NCBI RefSeq assembly: GCF_002007235.1
Contig: NZ_MUHW01000030.1
Span: forward strand, 1 to 32,214
Reading direction: 5' to 3'
DNA: 32,214 bases
DNA from: Oribacterium sp. C9
Lineage (GTDB): Bacteria; Bacillota; Clostridia; Lachnospirales; Lachnospiraceae
Below the pieces are notes generated by a model that did not search any database, was not told where the DNA came from, and saw only the letters and a list, made by a program, of their open reading frames with translations. Shown one piece after another: positions 8,679 through 16,684 of this stretch. Positions within the stretch are counted from its first letter, which is position 1. Each line of letters begins with the position of its first letter. The position numbers and the translations under genes were made by a program.

Positions 8679-9089
8679 TTAAATCAAAATACCTTCAAAA
8701 TGATCTATCTCATGTTGAATTATCTGTGCCACAAAATCACTGTATTTTCCATGTTGCGGCTTGAAATCTCTATCAAGATAATCAACTTCTATTTCTTTAT
8801 ACCTCTTACATCTCTTGGCACCATTCAAAGAAAGACAGCTTTCTTCTGTCTCATATTCACCGGACTTCTTTGTGATCACAGGATTGATCATTGGAAATAT
8901 TACCGGTCCCATAGCAACTACTATAATCTGCTTCTTAACGCCTATCATATTTGCCGCCATCCCTACACACCTGTCCTGATTAGCCTCTAAAGTGTCCAAA
9001 AGATCTTCAATTACCTTCTTATCATTTTCTGTTGCAGGCACTGACTTCTGCTTAAGAAATATTGTATCTTTCACTATCTTCTTTATCAT
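8679..9089 (-). CDS. def: Peptide deformylase, short clostridial type
   Basis: 136 residues. Removes the formyl group from nascent peptides; a metalloenzyme whose ligands are visible as C85 in EESCLSL (motif 2) and H126/H130 in QHEIDH (motif 3), with catalytic E127. Motif 1 is unusual: GMAANMIG has Met at the position of the normally invariant Gln that helps form the oxyanion hole. The protein ends six residues after HEIDH and so lacks the C-terminal helix of longer deformylases. Such short forms are common as second copies in Clostridia. The ribosome binding site is weak. A divergent plus-strand gene starts 248 bases away. Confidence 0.85.
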   Translation of the reverse strand: MIKKIVKDTIFLKQKSVPATENDKKVIEDLLDTLEANQDRCVGMAANMIGVKKQIIVVAMGPVIFPMINPVITKKSGEYETEESCLSLNGAKRCKRYKEIEVDYLDRDFKPQHGKYSDFVAQIIQHEIDHFEGILI

Positions 9090-9337
9090 ACTTGAACCAC
9101 CAACTCCCGTTTTTTCTTATCTTACCATAAGATGTGCTTGAGAAAACACCTTAGCGAGATTTAACTGTTGGATGAAACCCAATATGTATTTTCATTTGTA
9201 TGGATTTTATTCTTTTTTTACAAAATAAAAAACAGAAAATGGTAAAATATTGTTGAAATAGTGTGGTACTTCATTTTTGTAAGCTTATCCAAAAAGAATG
9301 ATAGAGGCTTATTATTAATCCTAAAGAGTGAAACATT
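9090..9337. other. Divergent intergenic region
   Basis: This AT-rich 248-base gap separates the minus-strand deformylase from the plus-strand acyltransferase and must hold both promoters. I see no open frame of note and no strong hairpin. A TTGTTG around 9251 is a possible plus-strand -35, but no convincing -10 follows at the right distance. Confidence 0.4.
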
Positions 9338-10399
9338 ATGAGTGATAAAAAGAAGGTAAGGATAGAACTAATCGATATTGCTAAGGCTACTACCATCATC
9401 CTGGTAATACTGGGGCATACTACAGGCAATCTGGATACTCCTATGTATAGGCGTCTGTTGTATTCTTTTCATATGCCGCTTTTCTTTTTCCTTGCCGGTA
9501 TGTCCATTAAAGCAAAAGAACTCAGGTCATTCAGGGAATGGATTAGTTTTATTAAGAAGAATCTTCTTGCTCTGATAGTTCCTTATCTGATTTTTGCTTT
9601 TATCTATGCTCCATTCAACTTTGAAAACGTACCAAAGTTCCTGTACGGCTCATGGCAGATGCTGGGCAAGACAGGTACACTGACATCATTGTGGTATCTG
9701 ACATGTTTCTTTGTAGCCAGAATCTACTGCCAGGTACTTATGAATATTCTGAGTATTACCAAGTGTAAGAATATGAATTTATGGCTTGGTATTTTGGCAG
9801 TTCCGATGTTCGCCACTGGTTTCCTGTTCCCGAAGATCGAAATCGGATATCCGTGGTGTATGAATGTCAGCTTTATCGCATCTGGTTTTATCCTGCTTGG
9901 CATCGCGCTCCGCCAGCAGATACTTATCCTGGCACAGTCAAAAACATTGATGCTGTTCCTTATCACCTCAATCTCAGGAATAATGCTTACCTTCGGAACC
10001 ATCTTAAGAGGTGATGCTCTAGAGCTGAGCCTGATGTGCGGCGGTGATTACGGCAACATCTTCTGGTTTATGTATAATTCTATTTCAGGTACAGTTCTGA
10101 TACTGGGCATCTCCATGCTGATCTTCCGAATCTCACGGGAAGGCGCGAGACCCTTCAGCACAAAGGCTATTACATATGTCGGACAACATACGCTGGGAAT
10201 ATTCCTTCTTCATAAAAACATACAGCTTGATCTGATCATTCCATGGATCCACACCTGGCTTGAAGGTCCTCAGCTGCTGGTGGCATGTATAGCAACGTGC
10301 CTTTCCTTCGCTGCTGCCCTGATTTTGTGTGCTGTCATAGAAACGTTTGTACCTCAGCTACTGGGACAGTTCCCAAGGTATCCGGATAAGGCCAACTGA
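9338..10399 (+). CDS. Acyltransferase-3 family membrane protein
   Basis: 353 residues with about ten hydrophobic segments. The N-terminus carries the acyltransferase-3 (OafA/WecH-like) signature: RIELIDIAKATTIILVILGH with the membrane-embedded His, followed by YSFHMPLFFFLAGM. These enzymes transfer acetyl or other acyl groups to sugars or other acceptors of cell-surface polymers. The C-terminal part (VGQHTLGIFLLHKNI) is also family-typical. It is the first plus-strand gene and stands alone, converging on the SGNH hydrolase gene with only 51 bases between stops. The pair could add and remove acyl groups on the same glycan, but convergent orientation makes this only a suggestion. Confidence 0.9.
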   Translation: MSDKKKVRIELIDIAKATTIILVILGHTTGNLDTPMYRRLLYSFHMPLFFFLAGMSIKAKELRSFREWISFIKKNLLALIVPYLIFAFIYAPFNFENVPKFLYGSWQMLGKTGTLTSLWYLTCFFVARIYCQVLMNILSITKCKNMNLWLGILAVPMFATGFLFPKIEIGYPWCMNVSFIASGFILLGIALRQQILILAQSKTLMLFLITSISGIMLTFGTILRGDALELSLMCGGDYGNIFWFMYNSISGTVLILGISMLIFRISREGARPFSTKAITYVGQHTLGIFLLHKNIQLDLIIPWIHTWLEGPQLLVACIATCLSFAAALILCAVIETFVPQLLGQFPRYPDKAN

Positions 10400-10450
10400 G
10401 CGGATATGGGATTGATTTTTCCTATAGATTAAGCTTGTTCGTAACGACAA

Positions 10451-11062
10451 CTACTCTGTGCCTATTCCCAGATTATTTAATGCCTCTGAAATATATTCTC
10501 CAAACTGTTCATTTCCATTTTCCGACAGATGTATACCATCATAAAAAAGTTCCGGTCTCCAACCGGCTGTATCAATGAATCTGGCACTATACTTATCAGA
10601 AATCTCATGATATAAAACTCCAAGTTTTTCATTAGCTTTCTGATAAGTATTCATTGGGTGTCCTGAAGGAAATCCCATATATGGTGGTGCAACTATGATA
10701 CAAGTACATTCAGAATGAACAGACATGACATCCTTTATAAAAGACTCCATATTATTTGCAACTTCATCCGGATCAGGATAAGGCTGATTCAACAGATCAT
10801 TTGTCCCAAGCATGACCATAAAGTAATCAAGCTTCTCATATAGTCTTAACGATACCCGGAATCGTTCATACTCAGCTTCACCACATGGTAAACATCGCCC
10901 ATTTTGTCCGTCATCGATTACTGCTACGGATTTCAAATTTCTCTTTAATATTACAGGCCAACGTGTTGCCTCCGGCAGCCTGTCATCTTCATAGCATGAT
11001 GCAAGTGGATTATAACCGTATGTATTTGAATCCCCATAAATATATAGTGTTTTTTTCATCAT
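10451..11062 (-). CDS. SGNH/GDSL family hydrolase
   Basis: 203 residues with the SGNH blocks in order: YGDSNTYGY (block I nucleophile Ser), the Gly of DDGQNGR (block II), MLGTNDLLN (block III Asn), and DGIHLSENG (block V Asp and His). There is no signal peptide, so it is predicted to be cytoplasmic. Such enzymes act on esters, commonly acetyl groups of carbohydrates, or as thioesterases or lysophospholipases. Two consecutive ATG codons at 11062 and 11059 are possible starts; neither has a strong ribosome binding site. Confidence 0.88.
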   Translation of the reverse strand: MMKKTLYIYGDSNTYGYNPLASCYEDDRLPEATRWPVILKRNLKSVAVIDDGQNGRCLPCGEAEYERFRVSLRLYEKLDYFMVMLGTNDLLNQPYPDPDEVANNMESFIKDVMSVHSECTCIIVAPPYMGFPSGHPMNTYQKANEKLGVLYHEISDKYSARFIDTAGWRPELFYDGIHLSENGNEQFGEYISEALNNLGIGTE

Positions 11063-11085
11063 TTTTTAACTTACCAATGTCAGCC

Positions 11086-11289
11086 TTATAATCTGTTGAA
11101 AGAAGTATGTGAGACCTTCCACTTTATAATGCTTTTATTCCTAAACTTATTAAAAAGCGTTCCTCTGTTCACGAACCCTATCTGATTTTCCACCATACTG
11201 TACCAAACAGATTCATAGATCCACCCCATAAATGATGCAATTAAAAATATTTCAGCTATATATCTGAATTTTAGATAATATCCCTTCAT
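11086..11289 (-). pseudogene. Truncated CmpB-type (PF06541) membrane protein
   Basis: 67 residues from an ATG at 11289 that has a good GAGGAG site. Residues 10-45 (FLIASFMGWIYESVWYS ... GFVNRGTLF) match the first conserved block of the putative ABC transporter permease CmpB family, whose members are usually well over 150 residues and continue GPxxPIYGxG after NRG. Here the sequence switches to unrelated basic residues (NKFRNKSIIKWK) and stops. I read it as a 3'-truncated gene. The intact start signals mean a short membrane peptide could still be made. Confidence 0.7.
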
Positions 11290-11333
11290 CAAAAATCTCC
11301 TCAAATAAACTCATTATGTAAACATAGTACAAC

Positions 11334-11372
11334 ACAAAATGCGGTACTGAAAGACTCAGCACCGCATTTTGT
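11334..11372. terminator. Hairpin between methyltransferase and CmpB remnant
   Basis: A perfect 12-base stem (ACAAAATGCGGT with ACCGCATTTTGT) has a 15-base loop. It follows the methyltransferase stop at 11392 on the minus strand, so it most likely ends that transcript. Because both flanks are AT-rich it could work in either direction. Confidence 0.7.
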
Positions 11373-11391
11373 ATTAATTTCAATTATGAAA

Positions 11392-11988
11392 TCATCTTGT
11401 TATCACGGCAATTGCGCAAGGCATTTTCCCATCAATCACATCAAACTCTACGTTGGTATATCCCATATCTGCAAAGAATGACTTATAAGATTCAAGATCA
11501 AATTGCTTCTTGAATTCAGCTCCCAGCAGCTCCAGAAACTTTACTGCCAATGTTGCCGATTGTTTTGACATATTTATATATGTGGGAATAATCACTTTTC
11601 CTCCGGGCTTAACTACACGTTCAAGCTCCGAAAGTGCCTTACCGGGATCAGGAAGCAAATGAATAACATTACCCGCAACAGCCTTATCGAACTTTCCATT
11701 TTCATATTCAATATTTGTTATATCCGAAAGTTTAAATTCAACATTTTTTCTCGTCCTGCACTTTTTCTCTGCCTGTTTAAGCATTCCTCTGGAAAAATCT
11801 GTTGCCACAAGACTTTTACATTTCAAAGCTATTGGAAAAGTTATAATTCCTGTTCCGCAGGCACATTCCAAAACTTCATCCGAGGGATCAATATATTCCG
11901 AAACCCGCTTCCCTATTTCGCTGTATACTTTGTGATTGTATATTATTTCAAAAAGATCATATAAAGGTGAAATATTATCCCAAAACAT
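11392..11988 (-). CDS. Class I SAM-dependent methyltransferase
   Basis: 198 residues of the UbiE/Methyltransf_11 type. Motif I is VLECACGTGIITFPIA, an acidic residue after strand 2 is in VATDFSRGML, and the motif IV region is AGNVIHLLPDP, followed by LERVVKPGGKVIIPTY. The start MFWDNISPLYDLFEIIYNHKVY is typical of the clostridial small-molecule methyltransferases in this group. GGAG lies six bases before the ATG. The methyl acceptor is unknown. It lies 82 bases downstream of the nitroreductase gene on the same strand. Confidence 0.9.
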   Translation of the reverse strand: MFWDNISPLYDLFEIIYNHKVYSEIGKRVSEYIDPSDEVLECACGTGIITFPIALKCKSLVATDFSRGMLKQAEKKCRTRKNVEFKLSDITNIEYENGKFDKAVAGNVIHLLPDPGKALSELERVVKPGGKVIIPTYINMSKQSATLAVKFLELLGAEFKKQFDLESYKSFFADMGYTNVEFDVIDGKMPCAIAVITR

Positions 11989-12070
11989 TACTTCTCCAAG
12001 TCTAATAATCAGTTTGTATTACACCTGTAAAACATTCTTTCTTTTACGTAACCGAGTAACCGTACAACTA

Positions 12071-12583
12071 TCAGATATAACTAACTGTTTCTGTCATGTC
12101 TTTTCTGCTGTTATGATTTGCAAGAGGACCAGTTCCTTCTGCTGCATAACCAATATCTAGGAGCATAAGGATTTCTTCATTTTCAGGAAGGCCAAGATCC
12201 GCTGCAAGTTTATCAGGATCAAAGTAATTCAGCCAGCAGCTTTCTACTCCTGCATCTGCTGCAGCCAGCATAAGATGTGTAGCCACTATGGATGCATCTT
12301 CAACTCCTGAATCTCTCTTTCCACCGGGATATGTAAAAACATTGTTCTTATCAAATGCCACAACAATGACAGTCTGGGCACCATAACGACACGGAGTGGC
12401 CTTATCAATCTTGGCAAGGTTCTCCTCAGACTCTACAACATAAATATGCTGTTCCTGAAGATTCTTTGCCGTAGGAGCAAGTCGTCCTGCTTCAAGTATC
12501 TCATTAAGTTTTGCTCTGTCAACTTTTCTTTCACTGTACTTCTTACATGAATAACGGTTCTTTACCACATCTTTAAATTCCAT
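12071..12583 (-). CDS. Nitroreductase family protein
   Basis: 170 residues beginning MEFKDVVKNRYSCKKYSERK, the FMN-binding N-terminus of the nitroreductase superfamily (RxSxRxF/Y pattern). RLAPTAKNLQ is the conserved APTAxNxQ block, and DAGVESCWLNYFDP and LLDIGYAAEG cover the rest of the fold. These are FMN-dependent NAD(P)H oxidoreductases acting on quinones, nitro compounds or flavins. I use the ATG at 12583 because AAAGGAG lies eight bases upstream; an earlier in-frame start at 12610 lacks this. It lies downstream of the aldo/keto reductase gene and is likely cotranscribed. Confidence 0.9.
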   Translation of the reverse strand: MEFKDVVKNRYSCKKYSERKVDRAKLNEILEAGRLAPTAKNLQEQHIYVVESEENLAKIDKATPCRYGAQTVIVVAFDKNNVFTYPGGKRDSGVEDASIVATHLMLAAADAGVESCWLNYFDPDKLAADLGLPENEEILMLLDIGYAAEGTGPLANHNSRKDMTETVSYI

Positions 12584-12620
12584 AATTACACTCCTTTTCT
12601 TTAATAACAATTTCTATTTA

Positions 12621-12704
12621 TTATATTTTATTTGAAATCTTCCTAGGAATGTGCTGAGGGCGGCCTTGAACATTCTCATTGATCTGCGTAATCCTATCGA
12701 TCAT
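12621..12704 (-). CDS. Possible 27-aa peptide coupled to the aldo/keto reductase
   Basis: The reductase stop TGA overlaps an ATG (ATGA), which opens a 27-codon frame starting MIDRITQINENVQGRPQHIP and ending before the nitroreductase. The overlap is typical of translational coupling, but no Shine-Dalgarno is visible and I know no family. It may be chance. Confidence 0.2.
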   Translation of the reverse strand: MIDRITQINENVQGRPQHIPRKISNKI

Positions 12705-13627
12705 GGTAAGAATTTTCCGGAAGAAAGATACAGTCTGTACCACTCTTCATGTGTAAGTTCAATCCTGTCAGCAGCTGCCAGCTCTGTCAGATGCATAGGA
12801 TTCATGGTCCCTGCTATAACCTGCATCTTCGCAGGATGTCTCAAAATCCATGCAATAGCAATGGCCGCCTTGGTAACACCATACTGCTCTGCCAGCTCTC
12901 CAAGTACTTTGTTCATCTCCGGGAACTCAGGATTATCAATGAACATACCTTTGAACATTCCATGCTGCAGAGGCGACCAGGCCTGAATAGTAATATCATT
13001 GAGACGGCAATAATCAAGTGCTCCACCATCACGCATCACAGACATATCCGTGGTTTTGTTGTTCATGTAAAGATCCTGATCTATCAGCTGAGACTGCTCA
13101 AGGGAAAGCTGCAGCTGGTTGATCTTCAGAGGCTGTTTCACATACTTCTTCAAAAGTTCTATTTGCATCGGCATGGTGTTGCTCACACCGAAGTGCCTCA
13201 CCTTTCCGGCTGACTCAAGTTCATCAAAAGCCTCTGCAATCTGCTCCGGATCATACAGGAGGTCAGGTCTGTGGAGAAGCAGCACGTCCAGATATTCCAT
13301 CTTAAGCCTTTTGAGAATTCCATCAACACTATCTATAATATTTGATTTTCTCCAATCAAATATCTGTTTGTCAAACCTCAGCCCGCATTTCGACTGGATT
13401 ATCAGATCTTCACGTTTAACATCTGTAAGTGTTATGGCATCTCCAAATCTTCTCTCTGCTTCGCCGTCACCATAACATGTAGCATGATCAATATAGTTAA
13501 TGCCAAGCTTTACTGCTGTCTCAATCATTTTTGCTGCATCTTCTGTACTAAGTGCAGGCATTCTCATACATCCAAGAATAAGTCTTGATGCATTTTCCGG
13601 TCCATTTGTTATGTTGATCTTCTGCAT
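12701..13627 (-). CDS. Aldo/keto reductase
   Basis: 308 residues. NADPH-dependent reductase of the aldo/keto reductase superfamily, similar to YdhF/oxidoreductase members. The catalytic tetrad is visible: D in INYIDHATCYG, Y in the same block, K in IIQSKCG, and H in LDVLLLHRPD. The cofactor segment is near IAIAWILRHPAKMQVIAGT. I take the ATG at 13627, with AAAGGAG upstream, because the earlier frame start at 13696 would lie inside the predicted -10 box. It sits behind a MerR-type promoter, so it is probably induced by electrophiles or aldehydes, with the nitroreductase downstream in the same unit. Confidence 0.92.
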   Translation of the reverse strand: MQKINITNGPENASRLILGCMRMPALSTEDAAKMIETAVKLGINYIDHATCYGDGEAERRFGDAITLTDVKREDLIIQSKCGLRFDKQIFDWRKSNIIDSVDGILKRLKMEYLDVLLLHRPDLLYDPEQIAEAFDELESAGKVRHFGVSNTMPMQIELLKKYVKQPLKINQLQLSLEQSQLIDQDLYMNNKTTDMSVMRDGGALDYCRLNDITIQAWSPLQHGMFKGMFIDNPEFPEMNKVLGELAEQYGVTKAAIAIAWILRHPAKMQVIAGTMNPMHLTELAAADRIELTHEEWYRLYLSSGKFLP

Positions 13628-13687
13628 TTTTATTATCTCCTTTACTATCGAATTATTCTCTTGTGCACCATTGAATTGTCCGTTATT

Positions 13688-13718
13688 ATTATACATCTTG
13701 AAGTCAACTTTAACTCAA
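13688..13718 (-). promoter_or_regulatory. MerR-type promoter with 19-base spacer
   Basis: On the minus strand, TTGAGT (13718-13713) and TATAAT (13693-13688) are separated by 19 bases. The spacer region contains the dyad CTTGAGTTAA / TGACTTCAAG. A 19-base spacer with an operator between the boxes is the hallmark of promoters activated by MerR-family regulators, and the CTTGA...TCAAG sequence resembles sites of aldehyde-responsive members such as AdhR. No MerR gene is in the window. Confidence 0.68.
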
Positions 13719-13827
13719 GTACTTTTTATCATTTTGTACTAAAAATACGGAAACCCACTCTTAAAAGATACTTAAAATGAAGGAGACTCTCTTACATCTC
13801 AACTGGCTTAGTAAGACCAGAATCCTT

Positions 13828-14628
13828 TCAGCCCCATTCAAATGTTGCCCATCTGTCATTCATGTTCGGAAACAACAGAGCAAAAAGCTTACCGCGTATG
13901 CTGTGCTTTTTCATCTCTTCATTAAAACTATGCTCATCCATAAGTCTTATTCCATCAGTTAAATCTACGATTTCCTGTGCGGTATCTGTTCCTGACGCAA
14001 AATGGGCATTTGTATTTCTTACAGTATCATGATACTTTTCATTTTTTACCATCATTTTGCAGTTTTGTTCGGCTATAAGTGTTCCTCCGTTTGGGAAGCC
14101 TTTTTTAAGGTTTTCAAGAAGTATTTTTATCTGGTCAAGGGTAAGATACATAAACAGTCCCTCAGCTATAAAGACTGGTTTGGATTCTCTTCCACAGAGG
14201 GCACTATTTACCGCTCCACACCAATCACTCTTTAATGCATCGCAAGGTATCATAGTCACCCTCTCCTGTTCAGGGAATGCCTTCTTCCTTGCAGCTATTG
14301 CATCAGGCAGGTCTATATCAAACCATAATATCTTTCCATTATCAATTCTCGAGAATCTGTTATCAAAACCAGCACCTATATTTACTATTACTGTATCAGG
14401 ATACTTTTCTATGATCCTTTTTATCTTACGATCCAACATGATGGTACGTGCAATTACTCCCTCATGTGAAAGAAATTTATCATATTGCTTTGTATCAATT
14501 TTCAAATGCCTGATAATGTCTACAGCCTTGGGATCTTTGATACGAGGATTTTCCCTTAAGGTCTCACTTGCCTTCACCGCAAGTGGTATCAGTGCTGTTG
14601 TCTGAACGTCTCCTAATTGCAGTTCCAT
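13828..14628 (-). CDS. Methyltransferase of the leucine carboxyl methyltransferase family
   Basis: 266 residues matching the LCM family (PF04072), best known as O-methyltransferases linked to polyketide synthases. Visible blocks are the N-terminal LIPLAVKASETLRENPRIKDP, the SAM-binding VIVNIGAGFDNRFSRID, the acidic strand WFDIDLPDAIAARKKAF, and VFIAEGLFMYL. Of two ATG codons, 14637 has its GGAGG directly abutting with no spacer, while 14628 has the same GGAGG at nine bases, so I choose 14628. It stands alone between two long gaps. Acceptor unknown. Confidence 0.9.
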   Translation of the reverse strand: MELQLGDVQTTALIPLAVKASETLRENPRIKDPKAVDIIRHLKIDTKQYDKFLSHEGVIARTIMLDRKIKRIIEKYPDTVIVNIGAGFDNRFSRIDNGKILWFDIDLPDAIAARKKAFPEQERVTMIPCDALKSDWCGAVNSALCGRESKPVFIAEGLFMYLTLDQIKILLENLKKGFPNGGTLIAEQNCKMMVKNEKYHDTVRNTNAHFASGTDTAQEIVDLTDGIRLMDEHSFNEEMKKHSIRGKLFALLFPNMNDRWATFEWG

Positions 14629-15090
14629 ATTCTTCATCCTCCGGAATCATCTTAAATCTAAAAATGTATGATGCTTTTATGGGTTAGTTATATCTAACTA
14701 TCGGTTATAATAATACTCCTTTTCTGAATTGTCCATAATTTCACAAAAAACAGAACAGACAAATCTCAAGCTAACATCTTTCTTCTCTAATCAGTGTCAT
14801 AGAGTCTCCATTACCATAAAGAATTCTGGTTCTAACTGCTTTGAATCCGGGCAGACTTTTACCTGTTTCTATTGAAGACGTATCATACTTTTTTACCTAT
14901 ACTCTACTATATCCCACCAACAACCTCAGCAGCTTCTTCAATACATGCAGCCTTTAAGCTGGAATGAGCCTGTACCTGATCAAAAGGATGTTTTCGTCAG
15001 GAACTCCTTTGCCCGAAACGTAATAGTTTCCACGAGTCTATCGACTCAATATCACATCTACGGTTTCTTTCTCATGATCTTTCATATTCT
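14629..15090. other. Gene-poor gap with remnants
   Basis: No intact gene is visible. On the minus strand it holds a mazG-like piece (14907-14996) and, after it, an open frame without a start codon ending about 14780 whose last residues read SLPGFKAVRTRILYGNGDSM. I do not recognise the latter. The remaining sequence shows neither a strong hairpin nor a clear promoter. Confidence 0.45.
14907..14996 (-). pseudogene. mazG-like N-terminal remnant
   Basis: A 29-codon frame with no start codon encodes HPFDQVQAHSSLKAACIEEA followed by AEVVGGI and a stop. This parallels the hallmark MazG segment CPWDxxQTHxSLxxxxxEExxEVxxAI, including the metal-binding acidic residues of EExxE. The frame is closed by TGA upstream and TAG downstream, so it is a fragment. 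It lies about 6 kb from a second mazG-like fragment upstream of recD2. Confidence 0.5.
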
Positions 15091-15801
15091 CTATCTATCT
15101 AATCTCCACCCATTATCTCCATGATAGATCATGAGTTTTGTCATTCCCCCGTCAACGCAAATGTTCTCTCCGGTTATAAAACCTGCCTTTTCAGAGCACA
15201 GAAACAAAACCGTATTTGCAATATCCATAGGATTTCCGACTCTTCCTGCAGGCTGCTGTACCGCATCGGATCCTTCATATACCTTATATTCAGTATCTAT
15301 CCATCCCGGCGAAACAGAATTTACTCTGACTCTTCCTGAAAAACTCACAGCCAGTGCATGAGTAAGTGATGCAATTCCTCCTTTTGCCGCTGTATAGCTT
15401 TCAGTCTGTGGCTGGCTCATTCTATCACGTGAAGAAGAAATATTTACTATTGATCCACCTTTTGAAAAATACGGTGAAAAAAGTTTCGTCAGATAAAATG
15501 GTGCTGTGACTCCGACCGCCAGAGCATATTCGAATTCTTCATATGAGCAGTCATCGATGCCCTTCATAAGCGGCAGTGCATTATTTATTAGAATATCTAC
15601 CTTGCCATGTTTTGAAATCACATATTCAGAGAACTCTTCCAGTACTTTTTTATCAGAGATATCACCGACATAATGATTCCCCGAAGCCTTATCAACAATC
15701 TCAACAAGTGCTTCCTGCTCGATGAATTCGTCAGCAATACACTTTCCTATTCCATTAGCACCACCTGTTATGACAACAACTTTATTTCTGAATTCAGACA
15801 T
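15091..15801 (-). CDS. Short-chain dehydrogenase/reductase
   Basis: 236 residues, a classical SDR. The NAD(P) glycine motif is TGGANGIG (12-19), NNAL (73-76) replaces NNAG, and the active site is S122-S124 with Y136 and K140 in SYTAAKGG. The C-terminal PAGRVGNPMDIANTVLFLCSEKAGFITG is standard for the family. The open frame extends 55 codons upstream into the kinase gene; I choose the ATG at 15801 because GGGGAGG precedes it and the family starts here. It lies 28 bases downstream of the kinase stop and is likely in the same operon. Substrate not evident. Confidence 0.93.
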   Translation of the reverse strand: MSEFRNKVVVITGGANGIGKCIADEFIEQEALVEIVDKASGNHYVGDISDKKVLEEFSEYVISKHGKVDILINNALPLMKGIDDCSYEEFEYALAVGVTAPFYLTKLFSPYFSKGGSIVNISSSRDRMSQPQTESYTAAKGGIASLTHALAVSFSGRVRVNSVSPGWIDTEYKVYEGSDAVQQPAGRVGNPMDIANTVLFLCSEKAGFITGENICVDGGMTKLMIYHGDNGWRLDR

Positions 15802-15829
15802 CACTATAGTCCTCCCCTCTACGCATACA

Positions 15830-16570
15830 TCACGACCTTTCATACTCTCCATCTTCGGACACTCGTAACAAAAGATCAGCTTTCGTAGTTTTCTCCAGAC
15901 ACAGTCTGACATTTGCCATATCACTGAAATCGACAAATTTGGATGCCTTATACATGTCATTTCCACTTTTGATTTTCCTGTCGATCAGCCTGCTACGAAG
16001 TAAATCTTCGCTGGCCGAGATACTTATGGTATAATCTGCCATTCTTCTAAGATCACTCCATCCTTCTTCATCAAGAAGCAGATAGTTTCCTTCGAGAAGT
16101 ACGATATCTCCGGTAATATGCACTGCATCTTCTACAGGGTTATGAAAATGTCTGTCATAACTCGGCCAGTAACATTCCACTCCTGACACAACCTTTCTGA
16201 CAGCTTCAGTAAGCTTTTCAAGATCGAAGGTTACAGGTGCACCCTTTATGTCTACCATTTTGATCTCTTTGCCATCTCTAAGAGCTGTATGGGATACGAG
16301 GTACTCCTGTCTTCTATGAAATCCATCCATTCCGATAGCCTGAACATCACAGATATCATCATGCTCTTTCGACAAGCTTTCGAGAAAACTGCAAAGTGTG
16401 CTCTTTCCTGCTCCCGGAGGAGCTGCAAGCATTACCAGAATGCGTCTACCTTTTTCTTTTTGTATAACAGTAAGATGCTTTAACAAAGGTAAAAACAGCT
16501 CCTCCACTGATTTATCGCTGTATGTAGCCTCAACATTTATTCCATTTATTTCTACAGAGTAATTTATCAT
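15830..16570 (-). CDS. P-loop kinase of the uridine kinase/pantothenate kinase-like group
   Basis: 246 residues. Walker A is AAPPGAGKST (50-58). It is followed by AIGMDGFHRRQEYL, where the Asp and His-containing loop matches the substrate region of the phosphoribulokinase/uridine kinase family, CYWPSYDRHFHNPVEDAV (the PxYDxxxxxP block), and IVLLEGNYLLLDE. Bacterial relatives are annotated as nucleoside/nucleotide kinase family or fructokinase-like FrcK. The phosphorylated substrate is uncertain. The ribosome binding site is weak. It sits between the 66-residue gene and the SDR gene on the same strand. Confidence 0.88.
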   Translation of the reverse strand: MINYSVEINGINVEATYSDKSVEELFLPLLKHLTVIQKEKGRRILVMLAAPPGAGKSTLCSFLESLSKEHDDICDVQAIGMDGFHRRQEYLVSHTALRDGKEIKMVDIKGAPVTFDLEKLTEAVRKVVSGVECYWPSYDRHFHNPVEDAVHITGDIVLLEGNYLLLDEEGWSDLRRMADYTISISASEDLLRSRLIDRKIKSGNDMYKASKFVDFSDMANVRLCLEKTTKADLLLRVSEDGEYERS

Positions 16571-16684
16571 ATATCTTATTCACACAATAAACCGATATCT
16601 TCCTTTACCGGCACCGGTTATTTTTTCCATTTATGGTCCAACTATACTCTATTTAAACCTTTATGAATTTCAAAACGATCCTGA

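Noticed and set aside
14057-14605. Plus-strand 182-codon frame opposite the LCM-type methyltransferase
   Set aside because: The opposite strand carries a well-conserved methyltransferase with a ribosome binding site; this frame has no family features.
15802-15966. N-terminal extension of the SDR to 291 residues
   Set aside because: It overlaps the kinase gene in another frame, lacks SDR homology, and the ATG at 15801 has a strong ribosome site.
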